Shown piece by piece: positions 20,272 to 30,167 of a DNA stretch of 64,000 nt. Every line of letters begins with the position of its first letter. The stretch's first letter is position 1. Position numbers and translations under genes: made by a program. Under the pieces are notes generated by a model. The model was given only the letters and a program-made list of their open reading frames with translations, did no database searches and was not told the DNA's origin. Source of the DNA: Porphyra umbilicalis (Eukaryota; Rhodophyta; Bangiophyceae; Bangiales; Bangiaceae); contig KV918768.1 of assembly GCA_002049455.2 (NCBI GenBank), positions 310,001-374,000 of the forward strand, given 5' to 3'.

Positions 20272-22745
20272 ATGTCAAAGCACGGTAGTCCGCCGAGTCC
20301 CAACGGCGACGACGTCCCCATGAACGGATCTGACGAGGTTTCGGGGCGCTGTGTCAACTATGCGCGCGGTCAGCGGCGCCGTTTTGGTCGGGCCCAAGCT
20401 AACGCGGCACGACTGGCGGCTGAGGCGCTGCGGATCGCCCAAGCCGCGGCAGCGGCGGCCGACGCCCTGCAAAGCTCACGGCTGGATGGAGCCCTGCAAG
20501 CGGCTCGGCGGGGCGACGATGGGCCCCGCGTGTTTGATTCATTGCGGCGCGGCTCGGACGGCGGCCGGTCAGGCCCGAACGATCTTCCACGCCCCCCTGC
20601 TGCCGTCGCGGCGTCTGGCGGGCAGATGGCAGCCGTCGCGGCGTCTGGCGGGCAGACGGAGGGTGTGCGGCCCGCTCGACAACCTGGGCAACTGCTGTCG
20701 GAACCGGCGTCGGCACAGACTCAGCAGGCTATTGGGTCGGGCCCCGTTGCACAGGCGGTTCACTCTGCGTTTGTGTCCGTCATCCAAGGGGCTCGCGGCA
20801 CGCTCATTGGCTCCGTTGGCGGGCTGTCACCTGGGCAGCTGAATATGGCGCTAGCTGCGCTCGAATTCTCTGGCCCGGGCTTCCTGCCCGACACTAAGCG
20901 CCTTGAGATTATGCGGGGCTGCTCATCGGGATGTGGACACGTGGCGGGCCTCGATTCGACGATGTTGGGAGCTGTAAGCATTCTGCAAGGAGGTGGCACT
21001 GTCACGCAGGCGGCCCGATTTCTGCGCCAAGGCCTCTCGTCGCACGCGTGCGACGGAGCGTGCCGCCAGGCGCACCGTCCGTCGTCTCGACTGGTGGACA
21101 CGCCATCTGAGCGACCCGCTCTGCCACCATCCCGCCGTCCCCGCCCCCACCTACGAGGCGTTTCGCGGTCACCGTCTCCGGGCCCGCCGTCAAAGCGGCA
21201 ACGCGGCGCAACCTACCCCCGGACACGGCTCGCGGTCGACGCGGGGGTGCTGCAGCCAGAGATTCCTACTCTGGCGCGCACGAGAACCCCAAAACGGGGT
21301 ACGGTGAGCTGCCTTGGCTCTTTCCCCGCAATGCCGAGCGCCGGGTGGAGCTGTCGCGTGGTGACGCGCAGTCGATCAGGGGCAGGAGCGCTTTGACGCA
21401 GAGGATTGTGGACGGAGTCTTTTTCTGGTTCCTTTCGCGGTCGGTCACCTCCCGGTCTCATGGAGGCTTGCGGGTGCTCTCTTCAATGACAGCGGACGCC
21501 CTCGTTGGCGCGGCGGCCGGTCTGTCGTGGGGAGTACGCCTCGGGGGCAAGGAGATCAAGGACGGCATGGTACTAAGCGGTGGTGTGTCCGTGATGCCCG
21601 TGCGCACTGGCCGTGTGTGGTGGGGTGTGGTCGTTCGGGACCTCCACAAAGTGTTACCGCTGTTGGTCAAGTACATGAGGTGTGAGACAGACTCCCCGGG
21701 TGTGCCGGCGTCGTCCGAGGGAAACGTGATCGTCATTGACACATCGGGTGTCGGTAAGGGCGACGGCGGCTGGAACGACCGCGTGCTGAACGGCCTGTTC
21801 ACGATGCTTGCCTCCACAGTAGCGGACACGTACTCTATCAAGAAGAACGAGCTCGGTCACATCGAGAACAACTTGAAGATGATGCTGCCAGTCAGTGTCG
21901 TGGCACCCAGGCGGAGCTTCACGTACGAGACTGCCGACAACCTTCTAGCTTTCGTAGCTGCTCTGATTGGGGCGCCCGATGACGCCACCCAAAGGGCGCT
22001 GCTGGACGCCAACTCCTCGGACTGGCGGAAAGCGCACTTCCCGGACGAGTTTCGCCACCTATTGCGGCGCCTGCTCGTGGCGCACCACCCCTCACATGAA
22101 GAGCTCAACGAAGAGCAGGAAGCAGAAGCGTTCATGAGCGGATCTGGCGCGGATGCAGGCAGCAGTGCCGACGGTGGTAGGAACACTTGCAGCGACCATA
22201 AAATGACCGACCGCGGTGACAGCGAAGACGACGACGACCAAGGACCAGGAGAGGCGCGTGCCGCAAAGACAATCAGACGATCCGACAGCTCTGGCAGTCG
22301 TGCCCGTGGCCGTTTGAGTGGCGGCAGTGCCGCGGGAGCCGCCAGCAGCCGCACATACGGCGCAGGTGGTGGGCGTCGTGGTGAACGCGGCGGTCAAGAT
22401 GAGCAAGACGAAGACGCGCCTGGTGGTGGCCGTATTGGCGATGAGCCGAGTGGTGGTCATGACGAACAAGGACGCGGTGATCTAGGTCGGTCTGACGCTG
22501 GCTGCGATGGTGTCCGTGTCGGTCCAGGGGGTGGTGCAGGTGGTGGGTGTCGTGGTGCAGGCGGTGTTCAAGCAATTCATCAACAAGACAGTTGTGGTGG
22601 TGGAAGTGTCGGCGGTGGGCAGGGTGGCGGTCAACATGGACACGCACTCGGTGGTCGCCGTAGGTCTGATGTTGGCCGCGATCGTGGCCGTGTCGGTCAA
22701 GCTGAAGATGCAGGTGGCGGGCGTCGTGGTTCACGCGGCGGTCGA
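20272..22745 (+). CDS. C-family transposon protein: Cys/His domain, Ulp1-like region, RG/D tail
   Basis: Start MSKHGSPPSP is followed by an Ala-rich helix (residues about 40-70). A conserved domain comes at about residues 170-265: LIGSVGGLSPGQLNMALAAL, then MRGCSSGCGHVAGLDS, ending HACDGAC. Near 21300 the reading moves from frame 1 to frame 3, by a short indel or an unrecognised intron, and continues with FPRNAERRVELSRGDA. The next segment (21370-22080) is laid out like a Ulp1/C48 SUMO peptidase: a QRIVDGVFFWFL helix, VSVMPVRTGRVWWGVVV where HW.L would lie, VIVIDTSG, and TADNLLAFVAAL where DCG.FV would lie. Catalytic His and Cys are therefore replaced. An acidic stretch (EELNEEQEAE, DSEDDDD) leads into the RG/D repeats, where the frame drifts. 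It could be a DNA- or protein-binding accessory factor. C48-like ORFs are known in CACTA and MULE elements. Confidence 0.6.
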
Positions 22746-24600
22746 GGTCCTCAGACGAAGACCCGCCTGGTGGTGGCAGTGTTGGCGGTGGTCAGAGTGG
22801 AGGTCAAGATGAGTAAGCACGTGGTGGTCGTGGAGGTCTGGTGTTGGCCGCGATGGCGGCCGTGGCGGTCAAGGTGGAGGTGTGCGTGGCGGGCGTCGTG
22901 GTGCACGCGGCGGTCAAGGTCTTCAAGACGGAGCCCCGCTTCGTGGTGGCCGTGTTGTGATGGCCAGAGTGGCGCTGGTGATGGACAAGCACGTCGTGGT
23001 CGTGGTCGGTTTGATGTTGGATGCAATGGCGGCCGTACCGTTCAAGGTGGAGGTGGCGGTCGAGGTCCCCGAGACAAGACCCGCCTGGTGGTGGCAGTGT
23101 TGACGGTGTTCAGAGTGGAGGTCAAGAAGAACACGCACGCGGTTGTCGTGGTCGGTCTCGTATTAGCCGCGATGGCGGCCGTGGCGGTCAAGGTGGACGT
23201 GCGGATGGCGGGCGTCGTGGTGCACGCGGCGGTCAAGATGCGCGAGACGAAGACGCGCCTGGTGGTGGCCGTATTGGCGATGAGCCGAGTGGCGGTCATG
23301 ACGAACAAGGATGCGGTGATCTAGGTCGGTCTGACGCTGGCTGCGATGGTTCCGTGTCGGTCCAGGGGGTGGTGCAGGTGGTGGGCGTCGTGGTGCAGGC
23401 GGTGTTCAAGCAATTCAACAACAAGACACTTGTGGTGGTGGAAGTGTCGGCGGTGGGCAGGGTGGCGGTCAACATGGACACGCACTCGGTGGTCGCCGTA
23501 GGTCTGATGTTGGCCACGATCGTGGCCGTGTCGGTCAAGCTGAAGATGCAGGTGGCGGGCGTCGTGGTTCACGCGGCGGTCGAGGTCCTCAAGACGAAGA
23601 CCCGCCTGGTGGTGGCAGTGTTGGCGGTGGTCAGAGTGGAGGTCAAGATGAGCAAGCACGTGGTGGTCGTGGTAGGTCTGGTGTTGGCCGCGATGGCGGC
23701 CGTGGCGGTCAAGGTGGAGGTGTGCGTGGCGGGCGTCGTGGTGCACGCGGCGGTCAAGGTCGTCAAGACGGAGCCCCGCTTCGTGGTGGCCGTGTTGATG
23801 ATGGCCAGAGTGGCGCTGGGATGGACAAGCACGCGTGGTCGTGGTCGGTCTCACGTTGGCCGTGATGGTGGCCGTGTGGGTCAAGATGGAGTTACATGTG
23901 ATGCGCGTCGTGGTACAGGCGGTGGGCGTGGTGCACACGATGATAACGGGGGCCGCGCCCTTCGTCGGTCTGATGGTGGTCGTCGAGATGCAGACGTTGG
24001 CGCAAGTGAGGACAGCTGCGGTGACGATGGTGCCCGAGTTGCGAAAGACCATGGCGTTCAGCGAGGTAATCTTCCGTCTGGTGGACATGACGGCCGAGGT
24101 GCAGGAGCATCCGGCCTTGGTCCTGTCGGTGGCGGCGGGCAAGTCGGTCGACGTGAACATCCATGCGGTGGTGGCCGCTTTGGCGGTGGGCAGAGCGAAG
24201 GTCAAGATGAACATGCACGCGGTGGTCGTGGTCGGTCTGATGTTGGCCGCGATGGTGATCGTGTCGGTCATGGTGGAGATGCAGGTGGTAGGCGTCGTGG
24301 TGCACGCGGCGGTCAAGGTGCTCAAGACGAAGACCGGCTTGATCGTGGCAGTGTTGGCGGTGGGCAGAGTGGCGCTGATGATGATCAAGCACGCCGTGGT
24401 GGTGGTCGGTCTGACGATGGCCGAGATGGTGGCCGTGCCGGTCAAGGTGGAGGTACATGTGATGCGCGTCGTGGTACAGGCGGTGGGCGTGGTGCACAAG
24501 ATGATCACGGGGGCCGCGCCCTTTGTCTGTCTGGTGCTAGTCGTCGAGATGCAGGCGTTCGCGCAAGTGAGGACAGCTGCGGTGACGATGGTGCCCGAGT
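22380..24600 (+). repeat. Coding tandem repeats of the RG/D-rich tail
   Basis: A degenerate repeat of roughly 120 bp (GGCGGTCAAGGTG...GTCGTGGTGCACGCGG type) fills this stretch. A larger duplication of 838-839 bp is also visible: 22440 onward recurs at 23279 onward with few differences. In one frame the product is Gly/Arg/Asp/Gln-rich (GGRGAHDDNGGRALRRSDGG). In another it is Val/Ala-rich. The RG/D reading continues directly from the acidic block of the C protein and recurs in the other copies, so I take it as the true frame. Because 838 is not a multiple of three, the duplication shifts frame. From 23021 one frame runs uninterrupted into the JmjC gene, so a fused product cannot be excluded. 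Confidence 0.7.
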
Positions 24601-24973
24601 TGTGCACCATGTTGGCGTGGGAGGGGGTCAGCTTCACTCTGATGGCAGGGGTTTTGTTCGTGCCGATGTGGGGCACGGCATTCGCCAAGTCGTTGATCTC
24701 AATGATTGCGCTGCTACAGCCGCGGCCGAAGCGCTCTCTGACACCCGTGCTGGACATCGAAGCATGGGCACCACCGCAGGACACAAAGGCCGTAGCGTGC
24801 AGCGCTCAAAGCGACGCCCGAGCGGGGATGGTCGAGGGTGCTTGAAAGACGCACTCTCTGACCAGCTACCCGCTGGTGACAGCACAGCCGCTCCACAAGC
24901 GGATGGCGCTCGTCAGGAACCGCGACGCTTGCAACACGAGGACCCTGTCGTGGAGACGCGGGCTGCCGCGCCA

Positions 24974-26731
24974 ATGGCCCTGGGCTTTCACCCAATTCCT
25001 ATTACCTGCTTAAGTACCGTACAGGAACTCGGACTGCATGGTTTGATTCGATCGCAGGCAGCGTCGATCCGTACATTTGGTGCACACGTGTTCCGAATAG
25101 TAACACCTGATATTCGACCTGTGCCATCTCTAGCGCCCCAGCGAAAGGTTGGGGTGAAGGTCCGGGTGCGGGTTCAGACTTTCCCGCAATACCCAACTAT
25201 TGTCAGCGAGTCCTTCGCTGGCAGTGCAGAGCCAGACCCTGCTATCAAGCGCGACGGGCTCCAAGCACAGGTGCCGCCTGAACGGGAGATGATGCTATCG
25301 ACTGCTGTTATCAAAAGAAGGATGCGCGAGAGCACAACCGCTCTTCGCGCCCGATACAAGGGCTTCGGTGTACCGCAGTTCCTTCAGAACGTGAATGATC
25401 TGAGGGTCACCTGGGTGAGAGGTGTGACATCAAGCGGCCACGAGACAAGAGCCCTGGGTCCCGCAAAGCCTAATCCAATAGACGTGTACTACGTTTCGGA
25501 CATGACTCCAGCCAATGAGGATGGGTGTGGCAGGAGCCTGGGTGACAGTGCCTGTGCAGCTGAACCGGAGCCCTTGCTGTCCAGTGAACGATTCCACAAC
25601 CCTCGTACGCTGAACCACCACAGCATGTTAGGCGCATGTGCCACATACGAGGGTATCAACACTAGTCTGCTATACATGGGAAGCGCCGGCTCGCACTTCA
25701 GCTGGCATGTTGAAGACCATCTCCTTCAGTCGGTCTCCTACCTGCAGTCCGGAGCGAGTAAGTTCTGGTTTTTCGTTCCGAGATCTGAAGTCCCCAAGAT
25801 GGTACGCGTCATGAGTGAATGCATGGACCCTGTCGTGCTGAAGGCAGCAGGAGGAGATGTGTGGAAGCTTCTCGCTGAAAAGGCCGTCTTGTGGCCGGCG
25901 TCGTTTTTCCTCGCCCACGGCATTCGCGTCGGCTTCCATGAAATGAAAGCAGGGGACTTCGTCGTCACGGGCTATGGTGTTCCGCACAGCGGCTTCAACG
26001 CAGGGACCAACGTAGCATCTGCAGTGAATATTGCGTGCACTGGCTGGCTTGTGCACGCGATTGAACACGCGGCCCAATGGCGTGGAAAGATTGGTATGCT
26101 GATTCCTTTCGAGAAGCTGCTGGTTCTTAGCGCTCTGAAGCTGGCTGATGGGAAGTGGTGGTGTGGTGACGCGCGATCCTACGAGGAATGCGACCCAGCA
26201 GAGTTCCAAAGAGACCTGAAAGTCATGACGTCCTACTTGACGGAGTACCTGGACTGCGTCCTGGAGTACATGAGTCGCAACTCGCACCCGGCGTGGAAGG
26301 GGAAGAAGCCAACTGTGCTGGACTTGCAAGCGGCCCCCCAGGGTGTTCAGCAGTTCGTCCGTGACAACGCGATTAAACCAGCGGGTAAACCCTTGGTACT
26401 CCCGAACGAGAACGAGGGAACCGCTACAGACTACTCTGTCGACGGTGCGGCGTGTCCTCACTGTGGAATGGTCGTCTGGCTATCTGTAGTCGTGTGTCCG
26501 GCCTGCATTGAGCAGCTGGGAGATGGAGCAGGACCTAGAGCGCCTATCTGTTGCTGGCGATGCGCGCCAGCCATGTACGACGACTTGCACTACAGGCCCG
26601 AGCAGGCCGACGGGAAGCAGCCGCTCCTAGTCGGATGTCACTCTCCTTTGGTGGTGCAGCGGCTGTCCAATGGCCGCGCCTACTTGCTAGCGGATAAGTT
26701 GAAGAGAGTTGGGGCAGAGAGAGGTGACTAG
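24974..26731 (+). CDS. JmjN-JmjC-C5HC2 protein, KDM5/KDM4-like demethylase (element A)
   Basis: 585 residues from MALGFHPIPI. Residues about 6-45 resemble JmjN. The JmjC core contains GINTSLLYMGSAGSHFSWHV, closely paralleling KDM4 proteins, with iron ligands His245 and Glu247 (HVE) and His338 in GVPHSGFN. A lysine (SGASK) sits where the 2-oxoglutarate-binding Lys lies in KDM4A, while the nearby Asn is Ser. A helical segment (MLIPFEKLLVLSALKL) leads to a C5HC2-type zinc finger from residue 494 (CPHCGMVVWLSVVVCPAC, later CCWRCAP). All iron ligands are present, so an active Fe(II)/2-oxoglutarate dioxygenase acting on histone methyl-lysine in the nucleus is the natural inference. No PHD or ARID is seen. 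It lies upstream of and convergent with the transposase-like gene, 433 bp away. The start is chosen at JmjN; the frame is open back to 23021. Confidence 0.85.
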   Translation: MALGFHPIPITCLSTVQELGLHGLIRSQAASIRTFGAHVFRIVTPDIRPVPSLAPQRKVGVKVRVRVQTFPQYPTIVSESFAGSAEPDPAIKRDGLQAQVPPEREMMLSTAVIKRRMRESTTALRARYKGFGVPQFLQNVNDLRVTWVRGVTSSGHETRALGPAKPNPIDVYYVSDMTPANEDGCGRSLGDSACAAEPEPLLSSERFHNPRTLNHHSMLGACATYEGINTSLLYMGSAGSHFSWHVEDHLLQSVSYLQSGASKFWFFVPRSEVPKMVRVMSECMDPVVLKAAGGDVWKLLAEKAVLWPASFFLAHGIRVGFHEMKAGDFVVTGYGVPHSGFNAGTNVASAVNIACTGWLVHAIEHAAQWRGKIGMLIPFEKLLVLSALKLADGKWWCGDARSYEECDPAEFQRDLKVMTSYLTEYLDCVLEYMSRNSHPAWKGKKPTVLDLQAAPQGVQQFVRDNAIKPAGKPLVLPNENEGTATDYSVDGAACPHCGMVVWLSVVVCPACIEQLGDGAGPRAPICCWRCAPAMYDDLHYRPEQADGKQPLLVGCHSPLVVQRLSNGRAYLLADKLKRVGAERGD

Positions 26732-27164
26732 ATCAGCAGCGTTTTGGTTGTTTCTGAGGTTCGGTCTTCTGGAATGAGTATGAGTTTGTTTGCGGCGACA
26801 TGACGCGCGGAGGGTACCTTCGTGACGTATGCTGTATTTCTTTGATTCATTGGAATGTTTTGAAACGAGCACTCTCCAGACAAAGGTGCTATGGGTGGGA
26901 GCGCCTCAATCCGTGCTTTCTGCCCCGCCATTCACGTAGCATTGGCATGGCTCGCGATCCACGAACTATCCCCACAATCCAAACTACAGCGTACAAGTTA
27001 CGACGTCGGAAACAGGCTATGGCAAGAGTGCCCATAGTGCAAAGACAGCATATTAGTGCAAGGACAGCATATTACCAAGTGAGGCGGACAGGTGTTAAGC
27101 ATGCGCTGAACGCACTACTCTATCTACTGTGTGCATGCTCTGCGAAAGATACATGTAGCTTCCC

Positions 27165-30152
27165 TCAACCACTCTTAAAATGAAAGCCCGACTTCTTGGT
27201 GAACAGAACGTTGTGCGTACCGCAAGGGAGAACAAAAGCAGACTGCTTCACCCGCTCAGCGCGCACGAGAGACACACTGGGTGTAGAATCAAGTGTGACC
27301 ACCGCAGGTTTCCCCACGATGGATAAGGCCAAATCCGACACTTTCCACGCTTCACACTCGAGGTGTAGCTCTTCCGCTATAGTGCCGATTGCTCGGACCC
27401 GACAGAATTGGAATCTCTGCACTCCTGTGGCACCGGAGTCGCTCACTCCGTCAGATGGCCCTCCGTCTTGGAGCACTGACACTGTCGACCCCTCTCGAAT
27501 GAGGAATGATCTCTGCGGGTTCCTGGCTCTCCTCCAGAACTTGATGAGCGCGTTCGGTGCATGAGCCCTCCAGAGCTCCTCTGTCGAGACAGAGACGGTT
27601 CTCAGTGCTTCCTTGCCTCGCCAATCTCCGACGATGGTAGATGCCAACCGCCGCTGCGGAGCGAGTCTGTGGAACGAGACGGCCTTCAACGGATTTCCGG
27701 CCAGGCCAAGCAGCCACGACGGAGGGATGCCATGCTCCTCTGGCATGGAGAGCGCCCTTGAGTACTGCTCTGTGTCTCTCCACCTCTGCATTGAGTACTC
27801 CGCTGCGTTTCGATGGTTACTCTGGCTGACCTCGCGCTTCGCCATCTGATGGAAGTTCTCAAATATCAGCTCGCATATTGCTGAGCCGAGCTGCACCAAC
27901 GGTAACGTACGATAAAGAAGCTCGAGCAGGCGATGGACAGACGGTCGCTCCCATTTTCCATTGAATGGTAGCAGGCGACGTAGCTCAATCATGAGGCTTT
28001 CGCCGAGACGTTGCAGCTCCACGACAGTTGGCCGCTCCCTTACGGCCTGCTCTCCGTCGGACGAAAGCGTAGGCCTATAAAATAGAGCAGTAGAAAACTG
28101 TCGTAGGGCCTTCAGTGCGCGAAGCGTAGTAACCGCATGTGTACAGGTAGTTGGAGTGTGCACACCATACTCCAAGACCGTGGGACTCACGGTAAGCAGC
28201 ACGGCGTAGTCGGACATGGAAAGCGTTGTGCCACCCATTTTTTCAGGCTCAAAGGAGGAAAGTACCGTGTGTTTCGGAACATGTTTTGCACTGCGGCGCA
28301 TTTCCACCACGAACTTGTCACGCTGCTCAACAGAGAGTGACTCGTACGCTTCCATCAGTAGGTTGGATCCAATGTTGTAGTACAGAAGATGAGATGGAGC
28401 AACAATCACATGTTCGTGTATGTCAAACGTCCCTGGACCTCGAGCATCAGTCAGGCGCATCATCAGGCTACCTGACTTGTCCGTAACGCCGTTTAGGAGG
28501 AGTGCGTCTTTCAAAGCTTCGGCAGACAACTGGGTAGAAGTCTTCAGTGCGGACATGATGGCAGCTGTTCTCTCTTGCACTCTGGAGTATCGGGTGTCTT
28601 TGACATCAAAAGAAGCGGTGCTGCTCATAGCGCGCTCCTTCCTCTCACTCCTGGTCTTCGGGTGGACAATGTCGCAGCTGGTGCAGTGCTCAGTTCCAGG
28701 AGCTCCTACAGAGTTGGAGAACTTGGCAGCCATAGGAAAATCAAACACGCCGATGCACAAGAATACCTGCACCACGACGTTCTCCTTCGAGTACGCGTCA
28801 TAGACAGCAACACCTTCTTTGCTCATTTGGAGCATGTCCTCCACGACACGTCTCAGTAGAGCGTCAGGGTTTGCCCCAGGAGGCAAGTAGAAGAGTGGAC
28901 GTACGGAGAAGGCACGGTCATCCAAGCTCAGAGACGTGTACGCACCGTAGTACCCCTCTAAGCTCCCACGGCGTCGCTTGTACACGCTAAACTCATCACC
29001 GTACAATGAGACGTACAGAGTGTGTGGGTCTTTCTCCTTCAGCCCATCTTGGGCTTTCTCAGCCACTTGGTCCAGCTCGATCGGCTTCACTGCCGTCAAG
29101 AGGGACCACGAGTCCTTCTGGCGCTCGGACGAGCTGCGCGCGGCACTAACAAACACGCCTCCTGACCTCGTGAACCTCAAAGTGAGCCTGCAATCGTCTT
29201 GGAAGCACGACGCCCACGGCTCAGGAGGCTCAAACTCATTAAGGACCTCAAACAGCCCCAGCAAGTCCCCAACTCGGAGAGTGCTCTGGGGAGCGTACGA
29301 TGACTCTGAGATAGAGACGTCGCCGTCGGATGCAATCGCTGTACTTTCCAATCGGGCCTGAAACCTTGTGTTGTCATCCAAGGAGACAGAGACAATGCAT
29401 CCGATACCGTACATGTATCCATCTCTGAAAAAGCCGTTCTTGAAGTTGAAACGAGCCGGATCCCTGGCCGCCACTGTCTGAAAGAACTCTACAGGGCGCT
29501 CAACAGTCCCGGCGCGTGCATCCCCTTCGCGATGGAACAGAGCCGCTGTCACTGGGTCCCCAAAGTCCCTCTTTATGTGCACAGAGAACGGAATGTAGGA
29601 CACAGTAACGTCAGGCAGCTTGCGGAGGGTCTTTCCTTTGCCAACGGGTAGCTGCCTCGTCGTCACCTCGCGTCTCAGCGGTATTGCGGAGTTCAACATT
29701 TTCTTTCGCATCTGTTGTAAGCGCCACCTCGACGGCCACCTCTCCTTGGGGCTGAATGAGTTCTCTGCCTCGCGCATGATGTCGTACTGCCGGAGTGTGA
29801 GACGAGCTCGTCCAAAGAGGTAGCCAAAGCACAGGAATTCCCGGCGAGAAGCAAACTGTCCAGGTGGTCGTTCTTCTTCACTGGAGATGTCTGTATCGTC
29901 CGAGGGACATCCATCAGGCTCAGAGTCTGAGGACATGACTACATCGTGGTAGACCTCCGCAGCGGCAGTGTGTGACGGCGTTTCTCCCAACGTGCTCGGG
30001 TTCTCCGTCACACAGATGCTTCCAGACTCCTCTATGGTCATAGCTCTCGAACCTGTTGTACACGTGGCCCGTTGCGACTGAAAATGCCGGAGGTCTCCAT
30101 CGGCAAGATCGAAGAACGCGGTGCCTCGAGGTCCACGCCTGCGACGCTTCAT
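27165..30152 (-). CDS. CACTA/TNP2-like transposase candidate (element A, intact)
   Basis: 995 residues. The start MKRRRRGPRG is chosen because all three copies share it; an in-frame ATG lies 15 nt upstream. An acidic stretch (residues about 70-95) precedes a conserved region (FGRARLTLRQYDIMREAENS). The central segment LYGDEFSVYKRRRGSLEGYY, then RPLFYLPPG, an EGVAVYDAY stretch, VFDFPMAAKFS and GTEHCTSCDI follows the pattern of the Transposase_21/TNP2 family of CACTA elements: first Asp near 386, second Asp in VFDFP near 471, then a Cys-x2-Cys. ELIFENFHQ near residue 765 could supply the acidic third residue. The C-terminus ends FTKKSGFHFKSG in a form conserved among copies. It presumably cuts the transposon ends. 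The family call is by pattern only; a distinct, uncharacterised DDE family remains possible. Confidence 0.6.
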   Translation of the reverse strand: MKRRRRGPRGTAFFDLADGDLRHFQSQRATCTTGSRAMTIEESGSICVTENPSTLGETPSHTAAAEVYHDVVMSSDSEPDGCPSDDTDISSEEERPPGQFASRREFLCFGYLFGRARLTLRQYDIMREAENSFSPKERWPSRWRLQQMRKKMLNSAIPLRREVTTRQLPVGKGKTLRKLPDVTVSYIPFSVHIKRDFGDPVTAALFHREGDARAGTVERPVEFFQTVAARDPARFNFKNGFFRDGYMYGIGCIVSVSLDDNTRFQARLESTAIASDGDVSISESSYAPQSTLRVGDLLGLFEVLNEFEPPEPWASCFQDDCRLTLRFTRSGGVFVSAARSSSERQKDSWSLLTAVKPIELDQVAEKAQDGLKEKDPHTLYVSLYGDEFSVYKRRRGSLEGYYGAYTSLSLDDRAFSVRPLFYLPPGANPDALLRRVVEDMLQMSKEGVAVYDAYSKENVVVQVFLCIGVFDFPMAAKFSNSVGAPGTEHCTSCDIVHPKTRSERKERAMSSTASFDVKDTRYSRVQERTAAIMSALKTSTQLSAEALKDALLLNGVTDKSGSLMMRLTDARGPGTFDIHEHVIVAPSHLLYYNIGSNLLMEAYESLSVEQRDKFVVEMRRSAKHVPKHTVLSSFEPEKMGGTTLSMSDYAVLLTVSPTVLEYGVHTPTTCTHAVTTLRALKALRQFSTALFYRPTLSSDGEQAVRERPTVVELQRLGESLMIELRRLLPFNGKWERPSVHRLLELLYRTLPLVQLGSAICELIFENFHQMAKREVSQSNHRNAAEYSMQRWRDTEQYSRALSMPEEHGIPPSWLLGLAGNPLKAVSFHRLAPQRRLASTIVGDWRGKEALRTVSVSTEELWRAHAPNALIKFWRRARNPQRSFLIREGSTVSVLQDGGPSDGVSDSGATGVQRFQFCRVRAIGTIAEELHLECEAWKVSDLALSIVGKPAVVTLDSTPSVSLVRAERVKQSAFVLPCGTHNVLFTKKSGFHFKSG

Positions 30153-30167
30153 CGTTTCGTTATGCAC

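Larger units (their letters stand above)
20272..30152 (+). mobile_element. CACTA-like DNA transposon carrying a JmjC gene (element A)
   Basis: Three genes in the order C gene (+), JmjC gene (+), transposase-like gene (-). The same order and orientation recur at 50309-59427, and in inverted, truncated form at 44378-48902, which shows that the module moves as a unit. This copy is the best preserved: the JmjC and transposase-like frames are uninterrupted and the C gene has one frame change. Boundaries are uncertain. The coding block is given here. The 197-bp array on the left, the gene-less 1.1 kb on the right and the inverted repeats at 13410 and 31325 may all belong to the element. Confidence 0.65.

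Noticed and set aside
23835-24845. Val/Ala-rich ORF that looks membrane-like
   Set aside because: It is an alternative frame of the RG/D tail repeats; the RG/D frame is the one continuous with the C protein in other copies.
20272-30152. Polinton or viral origin, because of a Ulp1-like protein
   Set aside because: No protein-primed DNA polymerase, retroviral-type integrase, packaging ATPase or capsid gene is present; the core protein looks CACTA-like.
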